Positions 1 through 8,562 of a stretch of 36,185 bases of DNA are shown here, one piece after another; positions within the stretch are counted from its first letter, which is position 1; each line of letters begins with the position of its first letter. The DNA comes from CAVQNQ01 sp964427655 (lineage in GTDB: Bacteria; Acidobacteriota; Terriglobia; Bryobacterales; Bryobacteraceae), in the NCBI GenBank assembly GCA_964427655.1, contig CAYRWE010000021.1:1-36185 (forward strand), written 5' to 3'. The position numbers and the translations under genes were made by a program. The notes beneath the pieces were generated by a model, which saw nothing but the letters and a program-made list of their open reading frames with translations, had not been told where the DNA came from and did not search any database.

Positions 1-1495
1 GGTCCAGGCTTTCACGGGCATCATGCTGGCCCTCAATTACGCGCCCACGCCCGGCGACGCCTACAACAGCTTGCGTTATATCGTCACCGAACTGACCGGC
101 GGACGTCTCATCCGCGGCCTGCACCATTGGGGCGCCAGCATGATCATCGTAGTGGTGGCCTTGCACATGATCCAAGTCTTTCTCTATGGCGCGTACAAGA
201 AGCCGCGCGAAACCACCTGGATCGCCGGCGTATTACTGTTCCTCCTGACGCTGGCTTACGGCCTCACCGGTTACCTCCTGCCCTGGGACAACCGCGCGTA
301 CTGGGGCACTGTAGTCGTGACCCAGATCGCCGGCAGTGCGCCGATTCTCGGGCCGCTCCTCACGCGCCTGCTCGGTGGGGAGGGCGCGGTGGGTGTCGTC
401 ACCTTCGCCCGCTTTTACGGATTGCACGTTCTGCTGTTGCCGCCCGCCACCCTGGCGCTCATCGTCGTTCACATCTACCTGGTGCGCAAGCACGGTGTTA
501 CCCCCGTGCCGGCCGACGAGAGCCTGCCGCCAAAGGCTTTCCACCCCGGCCAGACCTTCAAAGACACCCTCGCCATCTTCGCTGCGTTCGTCATTCTGTT
601 CACCATGGCGGTGGCCGCGCGCGTGCCGCTCGAACAACTGGCGGACCCATCCGACACAACCTACATCCCGCGCCCCGAGTGGTATTTCCTGTTTTTGTTC
701 CAGACGCTTAAGCTGTTCAGTGGCCCACTCGAGGTGGTGGGTGCGGTGGTGCTGCCGGGCCTCGCAGTCCTCGCCCTGATCCTGGTGCCTTTCATCGACC
801 GCGGCCGAATGGTCAAAGTGACGCGCCGGACCGCGGCGTTCTGTTTCGTGGCCCTTGCCGCGGTAGGCTGGACTGGGCTTACGGCGGCTGCCGTAATCAC
901 CACGCCACGCCAGGACCAGGCCGCGCAGATCGATTATTCCGGCCCCACTGAGTGGCTGCAACTTTCTCCGGCGGAACTCTCCGGCGTAACATTGTTCCGC
1001 CAGGAAAGGTGCGCCGATTGCCACGCGATCGGCGGCGGCGGAGCGGCGTCCGTCCCGGACCTCACCCGCATCTCCATTCATAAGGACGCCGGCTGGATGA
1101 TCGAGCACTTCAAGCATCCCTCCGCCATGCGCCCCGGTTCGTCGATGCCGCCTATTCGCCTGAACGACGGGCAATTGAATTCCCTGGCCGCGTTCCTGTT
1201 GCGGCTCAATCCGAAGAACGCCTCTGCGCTTCAGGAAGCACCCGATTTCGCCGCGCAGGGCGCCAGCGTCTATCAGGCGAATAATTGCGACATGTGCCAC
1301 AAGGTTAACGACGTCGGCGGGACCATAGGCCCTCCGCTGAACGGCCTCTCCAAGCGGCGCAGCCGTAGTTGGGCGGAGCGGCATTTCGCCGACCCCACCA
1401 AACTGGTCCCCGGCTCCGCGATGCCACCCTACCGATTTTCCTCCCAAGATATGGGAAACCTGATTTCGTACCTGTTCACTTTGCCTGAACAGTAG
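1..1495 (+). CDS. Cytochrome b (b6/subunit IV type) fused to two c-type haem domains, 5' partial
   Basis: Membrane quinol:cytochrome c reductase subunit. The frame is open from base 2 and the gene begins before the window; residue numbers here count from the Met at 23. The cytochrome b core shows haem ligands His34 and His48 in one helix and His135 and His150 in a later one. The 14-residue gap in the second pair is typical of b6-type rather than mitochondrial cytochrome b. PEWY (218-221) of the quinol-oxidising site lies in the subunit IV-like half, and about six membrane segments are visible. After the last helix two haem c motifs follow, CADCH (330-334) and CDMCH (422-426), with likely distal ligands Met375 and Met467 in SMPP/AMPP. 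The polypeptide therefore probably carries two b and two c haems, plus perhaps the extra covalent haem of b6-type proteins. A Rieske protein gene would be expected upstream, outside the window. Confidence 0.9.
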   Translation, partial: VQAFTGIMLALNYAPTPGDAYNSLRYIVTELTGGRLIRGLHHWGASMIIVVVALHMIQVFLYGAYKKPRETTWIAGVLLFLLTLAYGLTGYLLPWDNRAYWGTVVVTQIAGSAPILGPLLTRLLGGEGAVGVVTFARFYGLHVLLLPPATLALIVVHIYLVRKHGVTPVPADESLPPKAFHPGQTFKDTLAIFAAFVILFTMAVAARVPLEQLADPSDTTYIPRPEWYFLFLFQTLKLFSGPLEVVGAVVLPGLAVLALILVPFIDRGRMVKVTRRTAAFCFVALAAVGWTGLTAAAVITTPRQDQAAQIDYSGPTEWLQLSPAELSGVTLFRQERCADCHAIGGGGAASVPDLTRISIHKDAGWMIEHFKHPSAMRPGSSMPPIRLNDGQLNSLAAFLLRLNPKNASALQEAPDFAAQGASVYQANNCDMCHKVNDVGGTIGPPLNGLSKRRSRSWAERHFADPTKLVPGSAMPPYRFSSQDMGNLISYLFTLPEQ

Positions 1496-1526
1496 CCGGC
1501 GGAAAGCCGCGGCCCTATTCCGCCGG
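1496..1526. terminator. Inverted repeat between convergent genes, possible bidirectional terminator
   Basis: CCGGCGGAA (1496-1504) and TTCCGCCGG (1518-1526) are a perfect 9-bp inverted repeat with a 13-nt loop. The repeat starts on the base after the cytochrome b stop codon, and the rlmD stop codon (1515-1517) lies in the loop. It sits between two convergent genes, where a shared terminator is expected. There is no T-run on either side, so it is not a classic intrinsic terminator. Confidence 0.4.
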
Positions 1527-2759
1527 AGGGGCCGCCTGACCATCCAGCCGGAGGCTCGCCACGGTTTCCAGATGGTAGGTCTCGGGGAACAAATCTACCA
1601 GCGTCATGCCGGCGATGCGGTACCCGCCGGCCACCAGGCCTGCTAGGTCGCGCGCCAGCGTGGCCGGGTCGCAAGAGACAATCGTCAGGGCGCTCGGGCG
1701 GAGTTCGGTCAGACGGCGCACCACGGTTTTGCCCAGGCCGGCGCGCGGCGGATCGAGGAGCACGAATTCGGGGGCGTGGTCCAGCGCCTCCAGGTAGGCC
1801 TCGGCCGTGGCGCGCTCGGTTCTGAGATGGAGCAGGCCGGCGCGTTCGGCGTTGAACGCGAGGTCGCGGGCCGCAAACGAACCCGATTCCACGGCGGTCA
1901 CCTGGGCGAACCGAGCGGCCAGCGCGAGCGAGAACAGGCCCACGCCGGCATAGAGGTCCAGAGCCGTCTCGCCGCGCGCCTCGCCAAGGGCGCTATCCAC
2001 GAGTTGGCCGGCGAGGTACCGGTTCACCTGGAAAAACGCGCCGCGGCTCACGCGGAACCGTTCCTGGTAATCGAGCGCGCCCTCCACCAGCCCGGGGATT
2101 CGTTCGGCGCACCAATCGAAGAAGCGGCGGGCCACCGGGCGGTCGCTTTCAAGCACGTTCAACTGCACCTGGCGCTCATCGGTGAAAACTTCGAATAAGC
2201 GGATGAAGCGCGGCCAGCGGGGATCGTGCAGCATTTCCGCGAGAATGCCGATAGTCTCATTGATATGCGGCGAAGCGATGGGACAGCGATCGATGGCGCA
2301 GAGGCGGTGCGAGCGCGACTCGAGGTAGCCCAGGCTGCCGTTCTCGACATGCAGTTGCACGCGGTTGCGGTAGCCCCAGGGGTCGGCCGAGACAGTCGCA
2401 ATTTCGGCCGGGGGATCGAGTTTGCCGAGCCGCCGTAATTCCTCGGCCAGGATGGCGCGCTTGGCCGCGAGTTGGTACTCGTACGCGGCGTGCTGGTAAT
2501 GGCAGCCGCCGCAGCGTCCGAACCACGGACAGGGCGCTGGCACGCGCTCGGGGGCCGGGTCCAGCACCTCGAGCGCGCGGGCGTGCACCAGGCCGGGCCG
2601 TTCGCGCTCCGCGCCGGCGCGGATACGCTCTCCGGGCAGCACGAAAGGCGCCAGCACCACGCGGCCATCCAGGCGCGCCAGGCCGTCGCCGCCGTAGACC
2701 AGCTTCTCCACGGTTATCTCGAAATTGCTTACGATAAGATTTACTCCCGTCCTTATCAT
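1515..2759 (-). CDS. rlmD: TrmA/RlmD-family 23S rRNA (uracil-C5)-methyltransferase
   Basis: SAM-dependent RNA uridine C5-methyltransferase, 414 aa from this start. A TRAM RNA-binding domain lies at the N-terminus (LVYGGDGLARLDGR region). The [4Fe-4S] ligands are Cys77, Cys83 and Cys86 (CX5CX2C) with Cys159 in DRCPI. The Rossmann SAM site is DLYAGVGLFSLALA; DPPRAGLG and the catalytic-Cys motif SCDPATLARDL follow near the end. Family knowledge does not separate RlmD, RlmC and TrmA specificities without alignment; the four-Cys cluster favours RlmD or RlmCD. Start choice: the ATG at 2759 keeps the whole TRAM domain, and its complement overlaps the trpS ATG. A GTG at 2711 is possible but would cut into the first TRAM strand. 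A longer open frame runs to 2813 but would lie inside trpS. Confidence 0.85.
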   Translation of the reverse strand: MIRTGVNLIVSNFEITVEKLVYGGDGLARLDGRVVLAPFVLPGERIRAGAERERPGLVHARALEVLDPAPERVPAPCPWFGRCGGCHYQHAAYEYQLAAKRAILAEELRRLGKLDPPAEIATVSADPWGYRNRVQLHVENGSLGYLESRSHRLCAIDRCPIASPHINETIGILAEMLHDPRWPRFIRLFEVFTDERQVQLNVLESDRPVARRFFDWCAERIPGLVEGALDYQERFRVSRGAFFQVNRYLAGQLVDSALGEARGETALDLYAGVGLFSLALAARFAQVTAVESGSFAARDLAFNAERAGLLHLRTERATAEAYLEALDHAPEFVLLDPPRAGLGKTVVRRLTELRPSALTIVSCDPATLARDLAGLVAGGYRIAGMTLVDLFPETYHLETVASLRLDGQAAPPAE

Positions 2760-3741
2760 GAAAACACGAGTCTTCTCCGGAATGCAGCCTTCCGGGAATT
2801 TGCATATCGGCAATTACCTGGGCGCGCTCAAAAACTGGGTGCGCATTCAGGACGAATATGAGTGCATCTTCTGCATCGTGGACCTGCACGCCGTCACGTT
2901 GCATCAGGATCCCGCCGCGCTGCGGGCCAAGATTGCGGAGATCGCGGCGCTCTACCTGGCCGCGGGCATCGATCCGCAAAAATGCTCGATCATGGTGCAA
3001 TCGGCCGTGCCGGCGCACGCCGAGCTGGCGTGGATGCTGACCTGCGTCACGCCGGTCGGGTGGCTGGAGCGCATGACCCAGTACAAAGCCAAGGCCGCCA
3101 AACAGGAATCGGTGGGCGATGGCCTGCTGCAATACCCCGTGCTGATGGCCGCCGACATTCTGCTCTACCAGGCGGGCATCGTTCCCGTGGGTGAGGATCA
3201 GGCGCAGCACCTCGAGCTGACGCGCGACATCGCGCAGCGCTTCAACAGCCTGTATGGCGAGACCTTCGTGGTGCCCGGCACCAGCCTGCCGGCGGTGGGC
3301 GCGCGCATCATGGGCCTCGACGATCCCACCCAGAAGATGAGCAAATCGGAGACCGGCGCGAACCACGCGGTGGCGCTGCTCGATCCGCCGGACAAGATTC
3401 GCAAAACGATCATGCGCGCCACTACCGATTCGAACCCGGCGGTGGATTTCGAAAAGGCCGGCCCCGGCGTGCTCAACCTCGTGTCGATCTACCAGGCTTT
3501 CGCAGATGCGAGCGACGAAGAGATCAAGCGGCGCTTCACGGGGTTGCGCTACGGCGAGTTGAAAAAGCAGGTGGCCGACATGGTGATCGCGCACCTGGAG
3601 CCGTTTCAGGAGCGCTACCGGCGCATCACCGCCGAGCCGGGATACCTGGCTGGCGTGCTGCGCGAGGGTGCCGGGCGCGTGGCGCCCATCGCCGATTCCA
3701 CCGTTCGCCTGGTCAAGGAGCGCATGGGTCTCTATACCTGA
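2758..3741 (+). CDS. trpS: Tryptophanyl-tRNA synthetase
   Basis: Charges tRNA-Trp with tryptophan in the cytoplasm; class Ic synthetase of 327 aa, the usual bacterial length. The HIGH-type motif appears as PSGNLHIGNYLGA near residue 10 and the KMSKS loop is intact at residues 193-197. The start at 2758 puts the family-typical MKTRVFSGMQPSG at the N-terminus. An in-frame ATG at 2725 would add eleven residues that do not look like the family. No Shine-Dalgarno sequence is obvious before 2758, so the mRNA may have a short or absent leader. The gene is divergent from rlmD. Confidence 0.95.
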   Translation: MKTRVFSGMQPSGNLHIGNYLGALKNWVRIQDEYECIFCIVDLHAVTLHQDPAALRAKIAEIAALYLAAGIDPQKCSIMVQSAVPAHAELAWMLTCVTPVGWLERMTQYKAKAAKQESVGDGLLQYPVLMAADILLYQAGIVPVGEDQAQHLELTRDIAQRFNSLYGETFVVPGTSLPAVGARIMGLDDPTQKMSKSETGANHAVALLDPPDKIRKTIMRATTDSNPAVDFEKAGPGVLNLVSIYQAFADASDEEIKRRFTGLRYGELKKQVADMVIAHLEPFQERYRRITAEPGYLAGVLREGAGRVAPIADSTVRLVKERMGLYT

Positions 3742-3833
3742 GATTGTCTTCGCCCCATGGGCGCCTCCAGCACGAAAAAACGTGCGCGAGAAAAGTGAGC
3801 CAAAAGCCCGGTCCCGGCAACTAATTCTCTCGA

Positions 3834-4439
3834 ATGCCCAGTGAAATTCGAGTCTGGAGGCGCCGGGAGCCGCGCCTGTTCCATGCCATCACGGCGGTAC
3901 TGCTAGCCCAAACGATAGTATGTCTCGTGTTCTGGTGCGCCTCAGCGTGGCGTCTGCATGTCCGAAAGTTGAGTTTCGTTCGCGGCGGCGGCGCGGCCAG
4001 CCGGACTCTCCCACAACCCCTGCCGCCACCCATGGGCGCGCTGGTGCTGATTCTGCTGCCTTCGGTGACGTGGATCGTGGCGCTCGCAAAGACGCGGCGT
4101 CTGACACCCGAAGAGCAGCGGTTGGCGGAGCGCTGGGGCGACCCCTATGATGAAGAGGAATGGGCCTCGGCGATCCAAGCCCCCATTCCCCGGCGGCCAC
4201 CGGGCCAAGCGCGCGAGGCCGTGCCCGGCACGTTCGTCGAGAAGCCCGAAGCGGCTTGCGCCGGATCGGCGCCCGGCAGCGGGCTGGCGTTCCAGCGGTT
4301 TATCGCAACCTGGTCGCCACCGCTTTGGCCGCATCGGCCACGGGCACGTCGATCCCCTGGCGGGTCTTGCGATCCACCAGTTCCACCAGGCCCTTTACCA
4401 GCTTCTTGCCTGCCACAATACGAAACGGCACGCCGATGA
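3834..4439 (+). CDS. Hypothetical small membrane protein, C-terminus doubtful
   Basis: An unrecognised open frame of 201 codons between trpS and the convergent proS. Two hydrophobic stretches look like membrane helices: about residues 17-40 (HAITAVLLAQTIVCLVFWC) and 68-86 (GALVLILLPSVTWIVALA). A short acidic cytoplasmic-looking segment follows (LTPEEQRLAERWGDPYDEEE). The last 47 codons overlap the 3' end of proS on the other strand and are rich in Pro, Arg and Ser, as expected for an antisense reading of a GC-rich gene, so the tail may be meaningless. No ribosome-binding site is clear. No other frame between 3742 and 4299 looks better. The 92 bases before it (3742-3833) hold only a small GCACG-A6-CGTGC hairpin at 3770-3785. 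Confidence 0.4.
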   Translation: MPSEIRVWRRREPRLFHAITAVLLAQTIVCLVFWCASAWRLHVRKLSFVRGGGAASRTLPQPLPPPMGALVLILLPSVTWIVALAKTRRLTPEEQRLAERWGDPYDEEEWASAIQAPIPRRPPGQAREAVPGTFVEKPEAACAGSAPGSGLAFQRFIATWSPPLWPHRPRARRSPGGSCDPPVPPGPLPASCLPQYETARR

Positions 4440-6000
4440 GATCGCCGTCTTTGAACTTCACCCCGGGCCGCTCGTCGCGATCGTCGAGCAGGGCGTCCAG
4501 CCCCAGGGCCAGGCAATTCTGGTAAATCTCCCGCGCTGTGTCCATGTGCGCCGGATCGGAGTTGTTGGCCGGAGTGATCACCACCTCGAAGGGCGCGATG
4601 GCGTGCGGCAGGATCATGCCGTCCTTATCGTGGAAAAGTTCGATGGCGGCGGTCAGGATGCGCTCGATGCCGATCCCGTAGGATCCCATGATGGGTGTGA
4701 TCTCTTTGCCGTCGGCATTGAGCACGCGCAATCCCATGGATTCGGAGTACTTGTATCCCAGCTTGAAGATGTGGCCGATCTCGACGGTCTTAACGATCTC
4801 CAGCGGGCCGCCGCAGCTCAAACATCGATCGCCTGGGGCCGTCTGGCGCAGGTCGCGAACTTCGGCCTGGAAATCTTCGCCCAGGGTGACGTTGCGCAGG
4901 TGATAGTCGTCGCGGTTGGCGCCCGCGATCATGTTGCGGCGGCCCACCAGGGCCTGGTCCGCGAAGATGGTCATGTTGCCGGCGCCGATCGGGCCGAGCG
5001 AACCGGCGTCCGCGCCGAACCACTCGCGAATCTCGTCGGGCCGCGCGGGGCGGTATTCTGGGTCGCCCAGGATCGCGCCGGCCTTGGTTTCGCTGAGCTG
5101 ATGATCGCCGCGCAGCAGCACCAGCACGGGTTTGCCATCCGCCACCAGCACCAGGCTCTTCATCTGCGAGGTTTCGGGCAGTCCCGTGAATTCGGCCACT
5201 TCGGCGATGGTCTTGCGCCCCGGCGTGTGGAACGGCTCGGGCGCGAGGTCGCCTTCTGGATCGGGTGCGGTCGGCGAAACGGGCACGGAAACGGCTTTCT
5301 CCAGGTTCGCGGAGTAGCCGCAGGATTTGCAGACCGCCACCAGGTCCTCGCCCGCATCCGTGGCCACCATGAACTCGTGCGACTGGCTACCGCCCATGGC
5401 GCCCGAATGCGCCTCTACCGCCAGGTACTTTAGGCCGCAGCGGTCGAAAATACGGCAGTAGGCCTGGTAATGCTTCTCGTAGGCTGTATCCAGGCCGGCC
5501 TGGTCGAGGTCGAAGGTGTAGGAATCCTTCATTAGGAACTGGCGCACGCGCAGCAGGCCGGATTTGGGGCGCGGTTCGTCGCGGAACTTGGCCTGGATCT
5601 GGTACCAGATCTGGGGAAGCTGCTTGTAACTGCGCAGCTCGCCGCGCGCGATTACGGTCATGACCTCTTCTTCGGTCATGCCCAGGCAGAGGTCTCGCCC
5701 GAAACGGTCCTTCAGGCGGAACATATTGTCGCCCATGATGTCCCACCGGCCGGACTCCTGCCACACCTCAGCCGGGTGCAGCATGGGCAGCGCCATTTCC
5801 TGGCCGCCGATGGCGTTCATCTCGTCGCGCACGATCCGCTGGATCTTCAGCAGCGAGCGTTGCGCCAGGAACAGGTAGCTGTAGATGCCCGCCGAAAGCT
5901 GCCGGATATAGCCGGCGCGCAGCAGCAACTGGTGACTGGCGACTTCGGCTTCAGCCGGAGTCTCGCGCAACGTAGGAATATACAACTTGCTCCAGAGCAT
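4300..6000 (-). CDS. proS: Prolyl-tRNA synthetase, bacterial type with editing domain
   Basis: Charges tRNA-Pro; class II synthetase of 566 aa, the usual length for the bacterial form with an inserted editing domain. The N-terminus (MLWSKLYIPTLRETPAEAE) is typical. Motif 2 is seen in FRDEPRPKSGLLRVRQFLMK, and motif 3 near the end in GSYGIGIERIL. The YbaK-like editing insertion lies at roughly residues 225-405, containing KSLVLVADGKPVLVLLRGD. The C-terminal anticodon-binding domain is short and ends in DAAKAVATRLR. The gene is divergent from glyA across about 100 bases. Confidence 0.95.
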   Translation of the reverse strand: MLWSKLYIPTLRETPAEAEVASHQLLLRAGYIRQLSAGIYSYLFLAQRSLLKIQRIVRDEMNAIGGQEMALPMLHPAEVWQESGRWDIMGDNMFRLKDRFGRDLCLGMTEEEVMTVIARGELRSYKQLPQIWYQIQAKFRDEPRPKSGLLRVRQFLMKDSYTFDLDQAGLDTAYEKHYQAYCRIFDRCGLKYLAVEAHSGAMGGSQSHEFMVATDAGEDLVAVCKSCGYSANLEKAVSVPVSPTAPDPEGDLAPEPFHTPGRKTIAEVAEFTGLPETSQMKSLVLVADGKPVLVLLRGDHQLSETKAGAILGDPEYRPARPDEIREWFGADAGSLGPIGAGNMTIFADQALVGRRNMIAGANRDDYHLRNVTLGEDFQAEVRDLRQTAPGDRCLSCGGPLEIVKTVEIGHIFKLGYKYSESMGLRVLNADGKEITPIMGSYGIGIERILTAAIELFHDKDGMILPHAIAPFEVVITPANNSDPAHMDTAREIYQNCLALGLDALLDDRDERPGVKFKDGDLIGVPFRIVAGKKLVKGLVELVDRKTRQGIDVPVADAAKAVATRLR

Positions 6001-6101
6001 AGGGTTGGAAAGGGAAAAACCAATTCTAGCATGTTAAAATTGATCGACTCTCTAATTAGAACCGCGACCTGCGCGGCCAGTGTGCGGAGGGTCTATAGAT
6101 T
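6001..6101. promoter_or_regulatory. Divergent promoter region between proS and glyA
   Basis: This is the most AT-rich short stretch in the area and must hold promoters for two divergent genes. On the minus strand TAGAAT (complement of 6023-6028) is a good -10 match about 23 bases before the proS ATG, though no good -35 is seen. For glyA a ribosome-binding site (GGAGGG, about 6086-6091) lies some ten bases before the ATG. No convincing glyA -35/-10 pair was found. Confidence 0.35.
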
Positions 6102-7385
6102 ATGACCACAGCGGAAAAAATGGCCAGGCCCCTGGCGGAAATCGATCCGGAAGTTTACCAGGCGATCCAGCACGAGGTGGAGCGGCAGCACTCGCAGCTC
6201 GAATTGATCGCCAGCGAGAATTTCACCTCCGAGGCGGTGCTCGAGGCCACCGGCAGCGTTTTCACCAACAAGTACGCGGAAGGCTACCCCGCCAAGCGCT
6301 ACTACGGCGGCTGTGAGTTTACCGACATCATCGAGAACCTGGCTCGCGACCGCGCCAAGCGCCTTTTCGGGGCCGAGCACGCCAACGTGCAGCCGCACTC
6401 CGGCTCGCAGGCCAATCAGGCTGCCTACGCCGCCGTGCTGGCCCCCGGCGACACCGTGATGGGGCTGAACCTGGCTCACGGCGGCCATCTGACGCACGGC
6501 CATCCGTTGAATTTTTCCGGCAAGACCTACCACGTGATCCCCTATGGCGTGCGCCGGGAAGACGAGCGCATCGATTACGACGAGATGGAGCGGCTGGCTC
6601 ACGAGCACAAGCCCAAGCTGATCGTCGCCGGTGCCAGTGCCTATCCGCGCATCATCGATTTCGCGCGCATACGGGCCATCGCCGACGCCGTGGGTGCGCT
6701 CTTCCTGGTGGACATGGCGCACATCGCCGGGCTGGTGGCGGCGGGTCTGCATCCCAACCCCTGCCAGTATGCCGATATCGTCACCTCCACCACGCACAAG
6801 ACCTTGCGCGGCCCGCGCGCCGGCATCATTTTGTGCAAGGAGAAGTTCGCCGCGGCCATCGATAAGTCCGTGTTCCCCGGCGTGCAGGGCGGCCCGCTGG
6901 TGCACGTGGTGGCGGCTAAGGCGGTCTGCTTCCAGGAAGCCCTTCAGCCAGAATTCGCGGCCTACCAGAAGCGCGTGGTCGCCAACGCCCGCGTGCTCGC
7001 CGAAAGCGTGGCGGGGGCCGGTTTCCGCGTAGTTTCCGGCGGCACCGATACGCACCTCGTGCTGATAGACGTCTTCTCCAAGGGTCTGCGGGGCAGGGAA
7101 GCCGAGAAGGCCCTCGACCGCGCACGCATCACCGTCAACAAGAACGCCATCCCCTTCGACACCAACCCGCCGCTCAACCCCAGCGGCATCCGCGTGGGTT
7201 CGCCGGCCGTGACCACACGCGGGTTCGGCGAGGGCGAGATGCGCGAGGTGGGCGCGCTGATCGGGGAAGTGCTGCACCACATCGACGACGAAGCTACGAT
7301 CGCCGCCGTGCGCGCCCGCGTGGGCGCCCTGGCCGATCGCTTTCCGCTGTATGCCTGGAAGCTGGCGCCCGTCGCCAGCCGATGA
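6102..7385 (+). CDS. glyA: Serine hydroxymethyltransferase
   Basis: PLP-dependent enzyme that converts serine and tetrahydrofolate to glycine and 5,10-methylene-THF, the main source of one-carbon units. It has 427 aa, normal length. Family motifs include the N-terminal QLELIASENFTSEAVLEATG, YYGGCEFTD, the glycine-rich cofactor region with HGGHLTHG, and the PLP lysine at residue 233 in STTHKTLRGPRAG. Asp and His cofactor contacts are present in VDMAHIAGLVAAG. The ATG at 6102 is preceded by a GGAGGG ribosome-binding site. A glycosyltransferase gene starts 13 bases after its stop and may be co-transcribed, although no functional link is apparent. Confidence 0.97.
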   Translation: MTTAEKMARPLAEIDPEVYQAIQHEVERQHSQLELIASENFTSEAVLEATGSVFTNKYAEGYPAKRYYGGCEFTDIIENLARDRAKRLFGAEHANVQPHSGSQANQAAYAAVLAPGDTVMGLNLAHGGHLTHGHPLNFSGKTYHVIPYGVRREDERIDYDEMERLAHEHKPKLIVAGASAYPRIIDFARIRAIADAVGALFLVDMAHIAGLVAAGLHPNPCQYADIVTSTTHKTLRGPRAGIILCKEKFAAAIDKSVFPGVQGGPLVHVVAAKAVCFQEALQPEFAAYQKRVVANARVLAESVAGAGFRVVSGGTDTHLVLIDVFSKGLRGREAEKALDRARITVNKNAIPFDTNPPLNPSGIRVGSPAVTTRGFGEGEMREVGALIGEVLHHIDDEATIAAVRARVGALADRFPLYAWKLAPVASR

Positions 7386-7398
7386 TCATCCAACGCCC

Positions 7399-8535
7399 AT
7401 GGCGCTGCACATCGTGATCGACGCCCGGCGCATCCGGGATTTCGGGATCGGCACCTACATTCGCAGCCTGGTGCATGCGCTGGGCGCCATCGACACCGTC
7501 AACCGGTATACGCTCGTGAGCGCCGAGGCCGAAGTGCGCACGCTCGCCGGTCTGCCCGAGAACTTCCGGATCGTGATCTACGCGCGCAGCGATCAGGATG
7601 CACTCGATAATGTGCTCTTCCCCGCGTTTGTGCACGGCCTGGGGCCCGACCTGGTGCACATTCCGCTCAATCATGTGCCCGTCCTGATGATCCGACCCTA
7701 CGTGGTGACCATACACGATATGGCCAACCTGTTTTTCGAAGAGGCCCACTCACGCGCGCGTATGCAATTGCGGCGCTTCCGTTTCCGGCGCGGTCTGGTG
7801 CGCGCCAGCCGCGTCATGGCCGTTTCGGAGGCCACCAAGCGCGATGCCGAAGCCTTCCTCGGCTTTCCCTCCAACCGCATCCGGCGCGTCTATAACGCCC
7901 CCGATCCGGGGTTTCTGGAACACTCCCACACGCGCGACGACCAGCAGCGCATCCTCGAGCGCTACCAGATCACCTATCCCTATCTGCTGTATGCCGGCAA
8001 CATCCGGCGCCACAAGAACGTGCCTCGCCTGGTCGAAGCCTTCGCCGTCGTGCGCGAGCAACTGGCCGGGCATCCTCTTTACAAGGACCTGCGGCTGGTC
8101 ATCATCGGCGACACCATCTCGCAGTACCCGGCCGTGCGCCAGACGGTCATTAAGAGCCGCACCGAGCACGTGGTGCGTTTCCTGGGCTTCGTCCCCTTCG
8201 ATACCCTGCGCTGCTTCTACGAATCGGCGGCCGCTTTTGTGTTCCCGTCGCGCTACGAAGGCTTCGGACTGCCTCCGCTCGAAGCCATGGCCTGCGGCGC
8301 GCCGGTGGTGACCTCGAACATCAGCTCGCTCCCTGAAGTGGTGGGGGATGCCGCCGTCCTGGTGAACCCGGAAAACGTCTTCGATATCGCGCGCGGCATT
8401 CGCGACGTATTGCTCGACGATAAGCTGCGCGCGGACCTGATCTGCCGCGGCCGCCAGCAGGCCGCCCGCTTCAGTTGGGAGCGCACCGCCCGCCAGGTGC
8501 TCGAGATCTACCAGGAAGCCGCCCGCGAACAATAG
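7399..8535 (+). CDS. GT4-family glycosyltransferase
   Basis: Retaining GT-B fold glycosyltransferase of 378 aa that probably moves a sugar from a nucleotide sugar to a cell-envelope or exopolysaccharide acceptor; substrates cannot be read from sequence. The N-terminal domain begins MALHIVIDARRIRDFGIGTY with the usual glycine-rich loop. The C-terminal nucleotide-sugar domain has YLLYAGNIRRHKNVPRLVEA and the EX7E motif from Glu287 to Glu295 (EGFGLPPLE), followed by AMACGAPVVTSNISSLPEV. The start at 7399 is chosen because the protein then opens on its first beta strand; an earlier in-frame start at 7351 would lie inside glyA. The next gene starts within about 30 bases, so the two may share a transcript. 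Confidence 0.9.
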   Translation: MALHIVIDARRIRDFGIGTYIRSLVHALGAIDTVNRYTLVSAEAEVRTLAGLPENFRIVIYARSDQDALDNVLFPAFVHGLGPDLVHIPLNHVPVLMIRPYVVTIHDMANLFFEEAHSRARMQLRRFRFRRGLVRASRVMAVSEATKRDAEAFLGFPSNRIRRVYNAPDPGFLEHSHTRDDQQRILERYQITYPYLLYAGNIRRHKNVPRLVEAFAVVREQLAGHPLYKDLRLVIIGDTISQYPAVRQTVIKSRTEHVVRFLGFVPFDTLRCFYESAAAFVFPSRYEGFGLPPLEAMACGAPVVTSNISSLPEVVGDAAVLVNPENVFDIARGIRDVLLDDKLRADLICRGRQQAARFSWERTARQVLEIYQEAAREQ

Positions 8536-8562
8536 CGCCCGCGGCTTGCTAACATGCTAGCC

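Noticed and set aside
3770..3785. GCACG-A6-CGTGC hairpin after trpS as a terminator
   Set aside because: The stem has five pairs and no T-run follows, so it is too weak to call.
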